A DNA stretch of 9,925 bases, taken from NCBI GenBank assembly GCA_963169055.1, contig CAUJFU010000370.1:1-9925 (forward strand). The letters are read 5' to 3'. This document shows positions 1 through 6,614 of the stretch, one piece after another. Numbering within the stretch: position 1 is the first letter of the stretch; every line of letters begins with the position of its first letter. The notes under the pieces were generated by a model that saw only the letters and a list, made by a program, of their open reading frames with translations, ran no database searches and was not told the origin of the DNA. This stretch comes from Myxococcota bacterium (GTDB lineage Bacteria > Myxococcota_C > UBA6777). Position numbers and translations under genes: made by a program.

Positions 1-777
1 GACCGAACCTGTCTTGACACCAGCGGGATCGGTCACGGTCACTTCGACATCAAATGCGGCGGATACTGCGGAGCTGGGCGAGGGTTTGACAAATGCGATC
101 TTGGGGCCTTTGTTGGAAAACTTGACGGTCAGCTCGCTGAGACCTTGTTTGAGACCTGTGCTAAAGGCGATCGCTTTGATACGGCGATCCCCATCCTCGT
201 AGGCGGAGGAGTTGATATCGAACTCAAATGGGCTGGTGGCCTTTTCGTCGATCTTGCTGTTGTCCACGTAGACTTCGACGCGATCGATCGACAAACCACC
301 GCCGACGGTGGCATCTACCTTGAGCGTAAAGCGCCCCGTCAACACCGCATTGGCCGCAGGTTCTGTGATCTTGACGACTGGATCGGGGCCAGTCGGTTCG
401 GTGATCACTTCGGGAGAGCCTTCGTTCGTGGGTTCGGGGGCTGCTTCTTGCGACGAGCCATCGGCTTCTTTGACAGGCTCAACGCCTGCTTTTTCTTCGG
501 GTGTTGCGGATTCTTCGGGTGTTGCGGCCTCTTCAGGGTTGCTGACAGGTTCTTCGGGGGTCGATTCGCTGCTCGCGGGTTCTTCGGGGGTGGACTCGCT
601 GCTCGCGGGTTCTTCGGGGGTCGATTCGGTCGTCTTTTCGGGTTGGGTCTCCACAAGGCTCTCGTTGCTTGTTGGAGAAGGGCAACCCATCGTCAGAGAA
701 GTCAGCATGAATGCAAACAAAGCAACAAACATCCAAGGCAACCATGATCGCCATACATACGTATACTTCCTCATCAT
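1..777 (-). CDS. Lipoprotein with Pro/Glu-rich repeat linker and Ig-like domain (3' end outside window)
   Basis: Partial gene: 259 codons are open from the ATG at 777 to the left edge with no stop. The start is set by AAGGAGA (792-786), 8 nt upstream; a second ATG follows directly. Residues 1-31 form a lipoprotein signal: basic MMRK, a hydrophobic stretch around W15-L28, then LTMGC with C32 as the probable lipidated cysteine (the -3 Thr is not ideal). Residues 35-130 are a low-complexity linker rich in Pro, Glu, Ser and Thr, including three 10-residue repeats (50-79) of the type SESTPEEPAS. Residues about 133-222 look like a bacterial Ig-like beta-sandwich (PVVKITEPAANAVLTG, then RVEVYVDNSKI and a DGDRRIKAIAF strand), and a second similar unit starts near 225. 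This suggests a tethered surface or periplasmic adhesion or structural protein. The exact role is unknown. It is divergent from the gene at 955. Confidence 0.85.
   Translation of the reverse strand, partial: MMRKYTYVWRSWLPWMFVALFAFMLTSLTMGCPSPTSNESLVETQPEKTTESTPEEPASSESTPEEPASSESTPEEPVSNPEEAATPEESATPEEKAGVEPVKEADGSSQEAAPEPTNEGSPEVITEPTGPDPVVKITEPAANAVLTGRFTLKVDATVGGGLSIDRVEVYVDNSKIDEKATSPFEFDINSSAYEDGDRRIKAIAFSTGLKQGLSELTVKFSNKGPKIAFVKPSPSSAVSAAFDVEVTVTDPAGVKTGSV
541..630. repeat. Three 30-bp tandem repeats in the lipoprotein linker
   Basis: Three consecutive 30-bp units (541-570, 571-600, 601-630) differ at only a few positions; the core is TTCTTCGGGGGTCGATTC on the plus strand. On the coding (minus) strand each unit gives ten residues of the form SESTPEEPAS. 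Shorter related units containing TTCTTCGGGTGTTGCGG lie just to the left (about 492-528) and encode further ATPEE motifs. The period is a multiple of three, so a gain or loss of units changes linker length without a frameshift. Confidence 0.85.
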
Positions 778-846
778 CAAACGCATCTCCTTCGGGGTAT
801 CCGTGCCGTCGTGCGGTGGACGGCTCCTTCAAAACACAGAGGCTTC

Positions 847-875
847 AGAGTATGGTATGTTGGCTTTTCCGTCAA
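847..875 (-). promoter_or_regulatory. Candidate sigma70-like promoter for the lipoprotein gene
   Basis: On the minus strand TTGACG (875-870) is followed after 17 bp by TACTCT (852-847); a 15-bp alternative is CATACT. The -35 matches consensus at five of six positions, the -10 at only three. It lies about 70 bp upstream of the start at 777, in the 177-bp region shared with the divergent gene at 955. Called by eye. Confidence 0.3.
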
Positions 876-954
876 CACAGCTTTTGTCTTTCGTTGGCTC
901 ACAAAAGCGCTGCCCTTGGCGCGCTTCTCTCGGTATGTTGGGAAGGGAGATTGC

Positions 955-2679
955 ATGTTTCCAGACTCCATCACACACAAGATGCGGGGGGTCGTGTCCT
1001 CGCTTTCGCCGCTGCTGCGGCCAGTCCCTATCACGCGCAGGATGCGATGGTTCGCATTCTTTCTTTGTACCGCATTTCTCCTTCAGCCCCCGAATATCTC
1101 CGCAGAACCAAACCTCCTGCGAGGCTGGCCCGCAGGGCTAAGTGATTTCTGTATCGACTATCTCAACGAGTGTCATCGACGGTGCTTCAAGCAAAAACAG
1201 CACGTCCGAGATCCAAACGGCAAGCCTTATCCCCCCTTCTTGATCGGCTTCCTTTGTCGGCGGATCTGCTGGGCCACCCCTCAACGGCAGCAGATCTGCC
1301 AGATGAGCGAAGCCCAGTTTCGCTCCTTTGCAGATGAATTCGAGCGAGAAGAACGAGAAAAGCTCAAAAAAGAAGCGATCGAACAAGAACAAAACCGACA
1401 AGCCGAAACCAAGCGCCAACAGGCCGAAAAGCGAAGACTCCAAAGACTCCAAGAACAGCGCCAAGAAGAAGAAGAACGATTGCAGGCCCAACGCCAACAA
1501 CTCGAAGAGCAAAAGCGCAAGATCCAAGCCCAGCAAAAGGCCGAAGAACAGGCCCGAAACGCAATGAAGACCAAAGCCCAAGCTGAGGCCAAAGCCCAAC
1601 AAATCGAGATCGATCGGATGCGCAAAGCCCTCGCAGAACAAAGAAAAGCGATGGAACTCCAGCGCCAGATGGTCGAAGAAGAACAAAAACGCCTCGCCGT
1701 GATCAAGAAAAAAGCGGAAGAACGCAAACGCCTCGAAGAAGAACGCCAACAAATCGAGGCAAAACGCCTTGCCGAGTGGGAACGCTTGCGGCTCGAACGC
1801 GAAAAACAACTTGAAGCCCTACGCAAGCAAAGCGAAGAAGAAAAAGCCCGCCTCGCCGAGATGCGCAAACACGCCGAGCGCGAAAAGCAACTGACCGAAG
1901 AACGACAGCGCCTCGCCGCTGAACAAGCCACCGCCGAACAACAAAAAGAAGCCGATCGTCTCGCCGCCATCCGACGCTCCAACAAAGAACTCAAACGCAA
2001 GATGGCTCGCCTCAAACTCCGAAAACAACGGCTCCAAAAGCAACGTGAAGTTGCGCGCCAGAACCAAAAAGCACGCATAGATCGCATGAAACGCCTCGCC
2101 CTCGCCTCCAACAAACAACGCACCCGAAAAACCAAACGCCCCAAAGTCTCCCCCGGGATCCGATTTTTCCGAGACGGCCAACTCAACGAAGCCATCGCCG
2201 AATTTGAAAAAGAAGGCAACAAAGAAAAGGCCGAACAAATCAAAGAATTCCAGCAATACTACCGACGCGGCAGCGAAGCTTACCAACGCCGCAACGCCAA
2301 CGAAGGCATCCCCGCCCTCGAACGCGCCTTTACACTCGATTACGATCTGAGCGAAGGCTCTAGCAACTACACGCCTTTGCTGAGACGTATGCTCTCCCGT
2401 ATGCACACCGTGCGCGGTATGCTCTCCATGAGCCAAAACGAATACCCCGCCGCCTTCAACGCCTTCTCTTCTGCTCACAAACACGACAAAAAAAACGACA
2501 CGGCCCTAGAGCAACTCGCCAAGATCCGCGAGGTGGCCAACCAACGTTACCAACAAGGCCTTCAACTCAAATCTTCAAACCCCCAAGCCTCCCGTCACCT
2601 CATGCTCCAAGTCTGCCGGCTCGTCCGCTCCTCCGATCCCCTTTGCAAACAAACGAAAAAAGAACTCAACGAGATCTGA
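955..2679 (+). CDS. Exported coiled-coil protein with Cys-rich head and TPR-like C-terminus
   Basis: 574 residues. The ATG at 955 is chosen because AAGGGAG (943-949) sits 5 nt upstream; in-frame ATGs at 982 and 1042 lack such a site. The N-terminus has a long basic region, a hydrophobic core (W32-L43) and a plausible signal peptidase I site after NISA (residue 50). Residues 60-118 hold six cysteines (C66, C73, C77, C101, C105, C115), arranged CX6CX3C and CX3CX9C. Residues about 122-390 are extremely rich in Glu, Lys, Arg, Gln and Ala with heptad-like leucines and almost no Pro or Gly, so a long coiled coil or single alpha-helix. Residues 400-574 are helical and TPR-like (FFRDGQLNEAIAEFEKEG; YYRRGSEAYQRRNANEGIPALERAF; FNAFSSAHKHDKKND). 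Probably a periplasmic scaffold or spacer; no enzymatic motif is seen. It converges with the gene ending at 2693, 13 bp away. Confidence 0.85.
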   Translation: MFPDSITHKMRGVVSSLSPLLRPVPITRRMRWFAFFLCTAFLLQPPNISAEPNLLRGWPAGLSDFCIDYLNECHRRCFKQKQHVRDPNGKPYPPFLIGFLCRRICWATPQRQQICQMSEAQFRSFADEFEREEREKLKKEAIEQEQNRQAETKRQQAEKRRLQRLQEQRQEEEERLQAQRQQLEEQKRKIQAQQKAEEQARNAMKTKAQAEAKAQQIEIDRMRKALAEQRKAMELQRQMVEEEQKRLAVIKKKAEERKRLEEERQQIEAKRLAEWERLRLEREKQLEALRKQSEEEKARLAEMRKHAEREKQLTEERQRLAAEQATAEQQKEADRLAAIRRSNKELKRKMARLKLRKQRLQKQREVARQNQKARIDRMKRLALASNKQRTRKTKRPKVSPGIRFFRDGQLNEAIAEFEKEGNKEKAEQIKEFQQYYRRGSEAYQRRNANEGIPALERAFTLDYDLSEGSSNYTPLLRRMLSRMHTVRGMLSMSQNEYPAAFNAFSSAHKHDKKNDTALEQLAKIREVANQRYQQGLQLKSSNPQASRHLMLQVCRLVRSSDPLCKQTKKELNEI

Positions 2680-2692
2680 TCCCCCCCTGAGA

Positions 2693-3379
2693 TCACGACC
2701 ACAACAGCCCCAAAAACCGACTGCGCCTCGGCTCCAAAGCCACCAACAAGGACTCCCGTTGGGCTTGTGTGACACCCGCCAACAACAACGGCTTCCAACG
2801 CGGCTGTGCGCTGCGCCACGCCTCAATCGCCTCCAAAGCTTCCTCCCAGTCTCCCAAATCTCCCCCTGCATCCGAAAGATCCGCGATCCAAAAATCGCAG
2901 CCCAGATGACGAAACGTTTCGATCTCGTACGAAGAAGGTGCGCGCATCTGTTCCCACGTTACCACCGCCCCTTTCTCCCCATGATACGGCTGCGCAGCAT
3001 CGCTTTGCTCCAAGCAACGCCACCACGCTGCCTGCATCGCCAACACCTCTGTATGCGTCTCCTGCGCCAATAACGCCCATCCCAACAGCGCTTCCACCAT
3101 CGGCTCTCCCTGTTCGATTGTGCCCACAGGCCACAACACCCGCTTGCTGCGGCGTTGTTTCGCTCGCACCTCATCCAACCAAGCCACCACCCACTCCCGT
3201 TGCTCTAGCGCCCCCGCCTCGCCTGCTTGCGCCTTCAAAACCAACCAACCCGCTTTCTGATCGACCGCTCTCTCCAAAAGCTCGGCTACTTCGACCGACA
3301 ACGCTTCGTGCGCCTCTTGCCCTGACATCCCCGCACTCTCTAACCATCCCCTCGCGATCAAACCTTGTACAACCAACAT
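2693..3379 (-). CDS. Tryptophan-rich protein of unknown function
   Basis: 228 residues, not recognised. The ATG at 3379 has an excellent ribosome binding site, AAAGGAG (3392-3386), 6 nt upstream, which makes it a real gene despite a long proline-rich open frame on the opposite strand. There is no signal peptide or membrane segment, so it is likely cytoplasmic. It has 14 tryptophans (about 6 percent): W12, W45, W63, W67, W83, W101, W119, W120, W142, W164, W178, W188, W195 and W227. Two segments share a strand-helix-strand-helix pattern: about 42-100 (GWLVLKAQ, EWVVAWLDEVR, RVLWPVGT) and about 159-216 (CDFWIADLSD, DWEEALEAIEAWR, KPLLLAGVT). The second resembles a degenerate receiver-like alpha/beta fold, but this is a weak inference. 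It starts 48 bp after the stop of the collagen-like lipoprotein gene and is probably co-transcribed with it. Confidence 0.75.
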   Translation of the reverse strand: MLVVQGLIARGWLESAGMSGQEAHEALSVEVAELLERAVDQKAGWLVLKAQAGEAGALEQREWVVAWLDEVRAKQRRSKRVLWPVGTIEQGEPMVEALLGWALLAQETHTEVLAMQAAWWRCLEQSDAAQPYHGEKGAVVTWEQMRAPSSYEIETFRHLGCDFWIADLSDAGGDLGDWEEALEAIEAWRSAQPRWKPLLLAGVTQAQRESLLVALEPRRSRFLGLLWS

Positions 3380-3427
3380 CTTCTGCTCCTTTCAGAAAAA
3401 TCAAACCACGCCAAACTCCCCACCCCC

Positions 3428-4429
3428 TCACGGAGACGGGGATGCAGACAAAGCCACTCCTCGCGTCAAACAACAGCGAAACCCCACCGCAGGCGAAGAG
3501 GCTTGCGGTCCAAAACGCAGGTCAAGTGCGTGTAGCCCCGCTGCTTCGGCTGCGTTGTAATCTCCGCCTCGCACCGCTGCTGCGGGCAGCCCGGGCGTAC
3601 TGTTGTTTCCGACCGCTGTAAACGATCGACCGTTGAGATTCCACGTTCCATCTTTCCCATCCACCGAAAGACTTCCCCACGGCGACAGCAACAGCGCCCC
3701 TTCCCACTTCCCAAGATCCGCCTCTGCAAGCCCTCCTGCGATATACCACTCATCGACCCACTCACCGACGTTGCCGATGCCATCGAAGACGCCGATCCGC
3801 GACTTGCACAACGCCTGATTTCCCGAAACCAACGCACCTGCCGCACTCACGTTGCAAGCGCCGTTGGCGCTACTGGCCCCCGGATCGGGTGTTCCTGCAA
3901 CACCCAACACCCACTCTTGCCGAGAACACATACGCTTGCCTGCGTTGGCACAAGCACGAGCGGCTTGAAACCACGTGATCCGCGTCTGAGGAATGCGGCT
4001 TCTTGAATCAGCAACCGCTGTGGTGTCGCTGCCATCGGCCTTTCCAAGTTTGCTCGAATCATCCACACTCGCCTCATAGAGATCGATACAAGAACGACCG
4101 ATCATCGCCATCCCTTGGGGGCATTGGCTCGCCCCCTGAAGCTCCGTCCGCAGATCGTTGATCTTCTTTTGCAGCGCGTCGATCTGCGCCTTCATCGCTT
4201 GTTGAACAAGCTGCTCCACTTTTGTGGCTTCGACTTCTCCGGGCGGACCTTGGGGACCGGGTGGACCTTGAGGGCCTGTAGGCCCCGTCACTCCGGGATT
4301 TCCTTGGGGACCTGTCGCCCCCACAGGACCGACATCGCCACGCGGCCCCACCTTCCCGGGAGGGCCACAGTTCACGAACACCACACAACACGCGCTCAAG
4401 ATCACCCACGTTCGGATCTTTGCCATCAT
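3428..4429 (-). CDS. Collagen-like lipoprotein with FGE-fold (SUMF1-type) domain
   Basis: 333 residues. The start at 4429 (ATGATG, first Met chosen) follows AAGGGA (4442-4437) by 7 nt. Residues 1-20 are a short basic/hydrophobic signal ending FVNC, with C21 the probable lipidated cysteine (non-ideal lipobox). G22 to G64 is an uninterrupted Gly-X-Y run with 15 glycines at period three, many GPP, GPQ and GPT triplets, expected to form a collagen triple helix. Residues 66-100 are a predicted coiled coil ([20 protein letters not shown]) that could trimerise it. Residues 103-324 form an FGE-sulfatase-type domain: [55 protein letters not shown] and VGFRCC. The two catalytic cysteines of true FGE, expected between RGGDY (287-291) and GFRC (316-319), are absent; there is no Cys from 209 to 318. 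It therefore looks like a binding or structural module, not a sulfatase activator. Third gene of the minus-strand run. Confidence 0.88.
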   Translation of the reverse strand: MMAKIRTWVILSACCVVFVNCGPPGKVGPRGDVGPVGATGPQGNPGVTGPTGPQGPPGPQGPPGEVEATKVEQLVQQAMKAQIDALQKKINDLRTELQGASQCPQGMAMIGRSCIDLYEASVDDSSKLGKADGSDTTAVADSRSRIPQTRITWFQAARACANAGKRMCSRQEWVLGVAGTPDPGASSANGACNVSAAGALVSGNQALCKSRIGVFDGIGNVGEWVDEWYIAGGLAEADLGKWEGALLLSPWGSLSVDGKDGTWNLNGRSFTAVGNNSTPGLPAAAVRGGDYNAAEAAGLHALDLRFGPQASSPAVGFRCCLTRGVALSASPSP

Positions 4430-4468
4430 TGACGCATCCCTTTTCTGTTAAAATCTTCGATTCTTTTC

Positions 4469-4497
4469 AATATCGCGCAGCAAACAATCCCCTTCAA
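4469..4497 (-). promoter_or_regulatory. Candidate internal promoter for the collagen-like lipoprotein gene
   Basis: On the minus strand TTGAAG (4497-4492), a 17-bp spacer and GATATT (4474-4469) match consensus at four of six positions each. It lies in the 84-bp gap ahead of the lipoprotein gene, about 40 bp upstream of its ATG. It could give the last two genes expression independent of pcm. Confidence 0.3.
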
Positions 4498-4513
4498 CCC
4501 GATAGACTCGTCT

Positions 4514-5635
4514 TCAACGCAGATCAATCAAGCGCACGCCACACGAAGAGGCCGATGTTTGGACGCCGCCTAGAGACTGAGGAAAAGCCCCACCATGCGC
4601 TTTGTTGCGGTGTTGGTGCGCTGACACGCACGGCGATCTGCGCCCGATTGCAGTAATGTTTCTTTCGGATGTTACGGTGTTTGAAGTATCGGGGTCTTTC
4701 GGTTTCGGTCGAAACATCGGCGCAACCAACATCGCAACCCCCGCTCCAAACAACAGCGATCCCAAAGACAGTCCACCCCATCCAAGCGAATAATCCAAGA
4801 CGATCTGTTCGCGGATCACTTCGGATTCTTCGAGATTGATCGTGTTGTTCCAGCGCTCAATGCCTTCGTTGGATCGCAAAAAAAACACGCCGCCCGCGAT
4901 CATCAGCCCTGCCCCCACCGCGATCAAAGCTCCTCCCGCGATCAACAACGGGCTTGGACCTTTGCCCTCCAACTCCAACACACGCGGCGAGACCTCGCTC
5001 CCTGCCGCATAACTCCGATTCCCCGCACAATCCGACGCCACGATATAATAAGCCACATACTTGCTCTGCTGTATCTGCTCCGCCGACAGACCCACCCGAT
5101 AACGATCCTCACCCATCGGCTCCATCGACAAACGCTCCCACGCCGCTTTCGGTCGATAACGAACGTATGCCTCGACCCGCAAAACCTTCATATCGTCCGT
5201 CACTTTGGCCGTTAACACAGGTTCTCTCGATGCCGTGACTGTATCCATCGGTGTATGCGAGATCATCGGCCCCCCCACATCAGCGCGCAATATCTGTTTG
5301 CGGGCCGCCAAAAACACCCGACGCGCCTCGCCTTGTAGCCCGGGGATCATCGGCACACACGCATCCCTACGCAGCATCTCGATCACAATCGCATGGGCTT
5401 CTTTCTCCCGCCCCAACGCCACATACGCCCCCGCAAGGCGCGCTGTAACGCGTTGCCGCTGTGTGGTCGAGAGCGTCGTATCATTCGAGCGCAACCATGC
5501 CACGCCTTGCTGAACGCACCACGCATATTGCTCGTCTTCACACCGCTTCTCATAACGCTCCAACGCATCGCTCTCCAACGGAGCCATCATCCACGGCAGA
5601 GACCACCACAACCACCACGCCAAACTCGCCATCAT
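4514..5635 (-). CDS. Membrane protein with helical N-terminal region, Ig-like domain and two membrane segments
   Basis: 373 residues from the ATG at 5635. GGAGGG touches this ATG, so the adjacent ATG at 5632 (4-nt spacing) may be the real start. The frame stays open upstream to a TTG at 5779, but that stretch overlaps the end of pcm and consists of duplicated sequence. Residues 3-20 are hydrophobic and Trp-rich (MASLAWWLWWSLPWMMA) without a basic n-region, an unusual signal or anchor. Residues 21-118 are helical and TPR-like. Residues about 120-222 look like an Ig/FnIII-type beta domain (REPVLTAKVTDDMKVLRVEA, KYVAYYIVASDCAGNRSYA). Two membrane segments follow, about 228-253 (LLIAGGALIAVGAGLMIAGG) and about 284-306. 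The last 65 residues are polar. The middle domain is probably periplasmic. Function unknown; second gene of the pcm run. Confidence 0.75.
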   Translation of the reverse strand: MMASLAWWLWWSLPWMMAPLESDALERYEKRCEDEQYAWCVQQGVAWLRSNDTTLSTTQRQRVTARLAGAYVALGREKEAHAIVIEMLRRDACVPMIPGLQGEARRVFLAARKQILRADVGGPMISHTPMDTVTASREPVLTAKVTDDMKVLRVEAYVRYRPKAAWERLSMEPMGEDRYRVGLSAEQIQQSKYVAYYIVASDCAGNRSYAAGSEVSPRVLELEGKGPSPLLIAGGALIAVGAGLMIAGGVFFLRSNEGIERWNNTINLEESEVIREQIVLDYSLGWGGLSLGSLLFGAGVAMLVAPMFRPKPKDPDTSNTVTSERNITAIGRRSPCVSAHQHRNKAHGGAFPQSLGGVQTSASSCGVRLIDLR

Positions 5636-5638
5636 CCC

Positions 5639-5781
5639 TCCAAACACCACGCCTAAGCTTGCCAAGGCTGAATATGCCCAAACCACCGGCACAAACTGCA
5701 CAGCACAAACTCCAAACACCGCGCCTAAGCTTGCCAAGGCTGAACATGCCCAACCATCGGCACAAATCGCACAGCGCAAAG
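5639..5781. repeat. 72-bp tandem duplication of the pcm 3' end
   Basis: Copy A is 5639-5710 (72 bp), copy B 5711-5781 (71 bp), aligned with about seven mismatches and one single-base indel. Copy B encodes the real C-terminus of pcm, including its TAG stop (5727-5725). Copy A has the same TAG at 5655-5653 and, without its one extra base, would encode the same tail (CAVQFVPVVGHIQPWQA against CAVRFVPMVGHVQPWQA). Copy A fills almost all of the gap between pcm and the next gene and ends in that gene's GGAG. Confidence 0.9.
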
Positions 5782-6393
5782 ATGCTCTTCCTCAAAAAGA
5801 TCCCCCCGCCGTGTCACGCGCAACAAGCTCTGATCGGGCGCGAGACCCACAGGGATGATCATCCGCCCGCCCTCCCGCAGTTGCACGCACAGCGCAGAAG
5901 GCAGATCCGCAGGAGCCGCAGTCACCAAAATCGCATCAAACGGCGCAGCATCCGACCATCCCACAGCACCATCGCCTGCCCGTACATGGATCTGCTCATA
6001 TCCCATCCCTTCCAACCGCCATGCCGCCTCTTCGGCCAATTCCCGCACGATCTCGATCGTAAACACTTCAGCACCCATCTCAGCCAAGATCGCCGCACTA
6101 TAGCCCGAACCCGTCCCGATCTCCAAGACGCGACACGGCCCCTCGGGCAGCTCCGCAGCTTGGCTCATCAACGCGACCATATAGGGCTGCGAGATCGTCT
6201 GCAAAGGCCCCAACGGAACAGGGCGATCCGCATAAGCGCTCTCCACTTCATCCTTGGGCGTGAACAAATGCCGAGGTACGCGCAACATCGCTGCCAACAC
6301 GCGCTCATCTTGCACACCACGGCGCATCAATTGTTCCCTCACCATCTTCTCTCGCTCGCGCTGTTGGCCTGTGTGGTCTTTTCCTTTGCTCAT
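5725..6393 (-). CDS. pcm: Protein-L-isoaspartate O-methyltransferase
   Basis: 222 residues, the usual size for bacterial Pcm. It transfers a methyl group from S-adenosylmethionine to isoaspartyl (and D-aspartyl) carboxyls in aged proteins, starting their repair; it is normally cytosolic. Family signatures are present: the N-terminal helix EKMVREQLMRRGVQDERVLAAM (about 15-36), VPRHLFTP (39-46), AYADRPVPLGPLQTISQP (53-70) with the family's TISQP, the SAM-binding VLEIGTGSGYSAAIL (89-103), VRAGDG (137-142), ILVTAAP (155-161) and a C-terminal VRFVPMVG (208-215). The ATG at 6393 is chosen over upstream in-frame codons because family similarity begins just after it and GGGGGA (6402-6397) lies 3 nt upstream. 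It is the first gene of the minus-strand run and is divergent from 6615. Confidence 0.96.
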   Translation of the reverse strand: MSKGKDHTGQQREREKMVREQLMRRGVQDERVLAAMLRVPRHLFTPKDEVESAYADRPVPLGPLQTISQPYMVALMSQAAELPEGPCRVLEIGTGSGYSAAILAEMGAEVFTIEIVRELAEEAAWRLEGMGYEQIHVRAGDGAVGWSDAAPFDAILVTAAPADLPSALCVQLREGGRMIIPVGLAPDQSLLRVTRRGDLFEEEHLCAVRFVPMVGHVQPWQA

Positions 6394-6427
6394 GATTCCC
6401 CCAAACCCTTGGTGGGTTCGCTGCTTG

Positions 6428-6467
6428 CTTTGCAAAACACTTTGCACTACGCCAGCGACTTTGCAAA
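6428..6467. promoter_or_regulatory. Repeated TTTGCAAA palindromes upstream of pcm
   Basis: CTTTGCA occurs three times: 6428-6434, 6440-6446 and 6459-6465. The outer two are complete 8-bp palindromes TTTGCAAA (6429-6436 and 6460-6467), 31 bp apart, about three helical turns; the middle one is a half site (TTTGCACT). They sit 35-75 bp upstream of the pcm start. The arrangement suits a dimeric regulator, but no binding protein can be named. Confidence 0.35.
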
Positions 6468-6474
6468 CAACACC

Positions 6475-6504
6475 TTGCCAAGCACAACGTGCGGCTTCTA
6501 CAAT
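6475..6504 (+). promoter_or_regulatory. Sigma70-like promoter for the small membrane protein gene
   Basis: TTGCCA (6475-6480), an 18-bp spacer and TACAAT (6499-6504) match consensus at five of six positions in each hexamer, the best promoter match I found in the window. Transcription would start near 6511 and give a leader of roughly 100 nt before the ATG at 6615. Confidence 0.5.
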
Positions 6505-6614
6505 GGCGACGCTTGGCTCATACAACATAACGGCCTTGCACACCGAACACAAAGAAAACCTCCCACATCACCTTGTTGTGCCTCGACACGGCCCCCCACA
6601 AGAAAGGATGCACC

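Noticed and set aside
854-941. Direct repeat GGTATGTTGG at 854-863 and 932-941 in the divergent region
   Set aside because: A single pair of 10-mers without symmetry or promoter phasing is insufficient to call a regulatory site.
308-1141. 277-codon plus-strand open frame with Ser/Gly repeats opposite the lipoprotein gene
   Set aside because: The repeat SSGVDSLLAG is the antisense reading of the Pro/Glu linker. The minus strand gives a lipoprotein signal, well-placed ribosome binding site and Ig-like domain.
1138-2484. Long minus-strand open frames (Phe/Leu-rich or Arg/Ser/Cys-rich) opposite the coiled-coil gene
   Set aside because: They mirror the GAA/AAA/CAA-rich coiled-coil codons on the plus strand and have no credible starts; the plus-strand frame has a signal peptide, ribosome binding site and domain logic.
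2673-2694. GATCT...AGATC inverted repeat between the convergent genes ending at 2679 and 2693
   Set aside because: A five-bp stem with a 12-nt C-rich loop and no T-tract is likely chance overlap of the two gene ends.
2806-3621. 271-codon proline/serine-rich open frame on the plus strand
   Set aside because: It is antisense to the Trp-rich gene and the end of the FGE-fold gene, both of which have good ribosome binding sites. Its Pro/Ser/Arg composition is typical of the opposite strand of a GC-rich gene, and it has no domain-like pattern.
6524-6552. TTGTGT-17-TATGTT as a pcm promoter on the minus strand
   Set aside because: Only seven of twelve consensus positions match, and it would face directly into the better plus-strand promoter at 6475-6504; kept as a weak possibility only.
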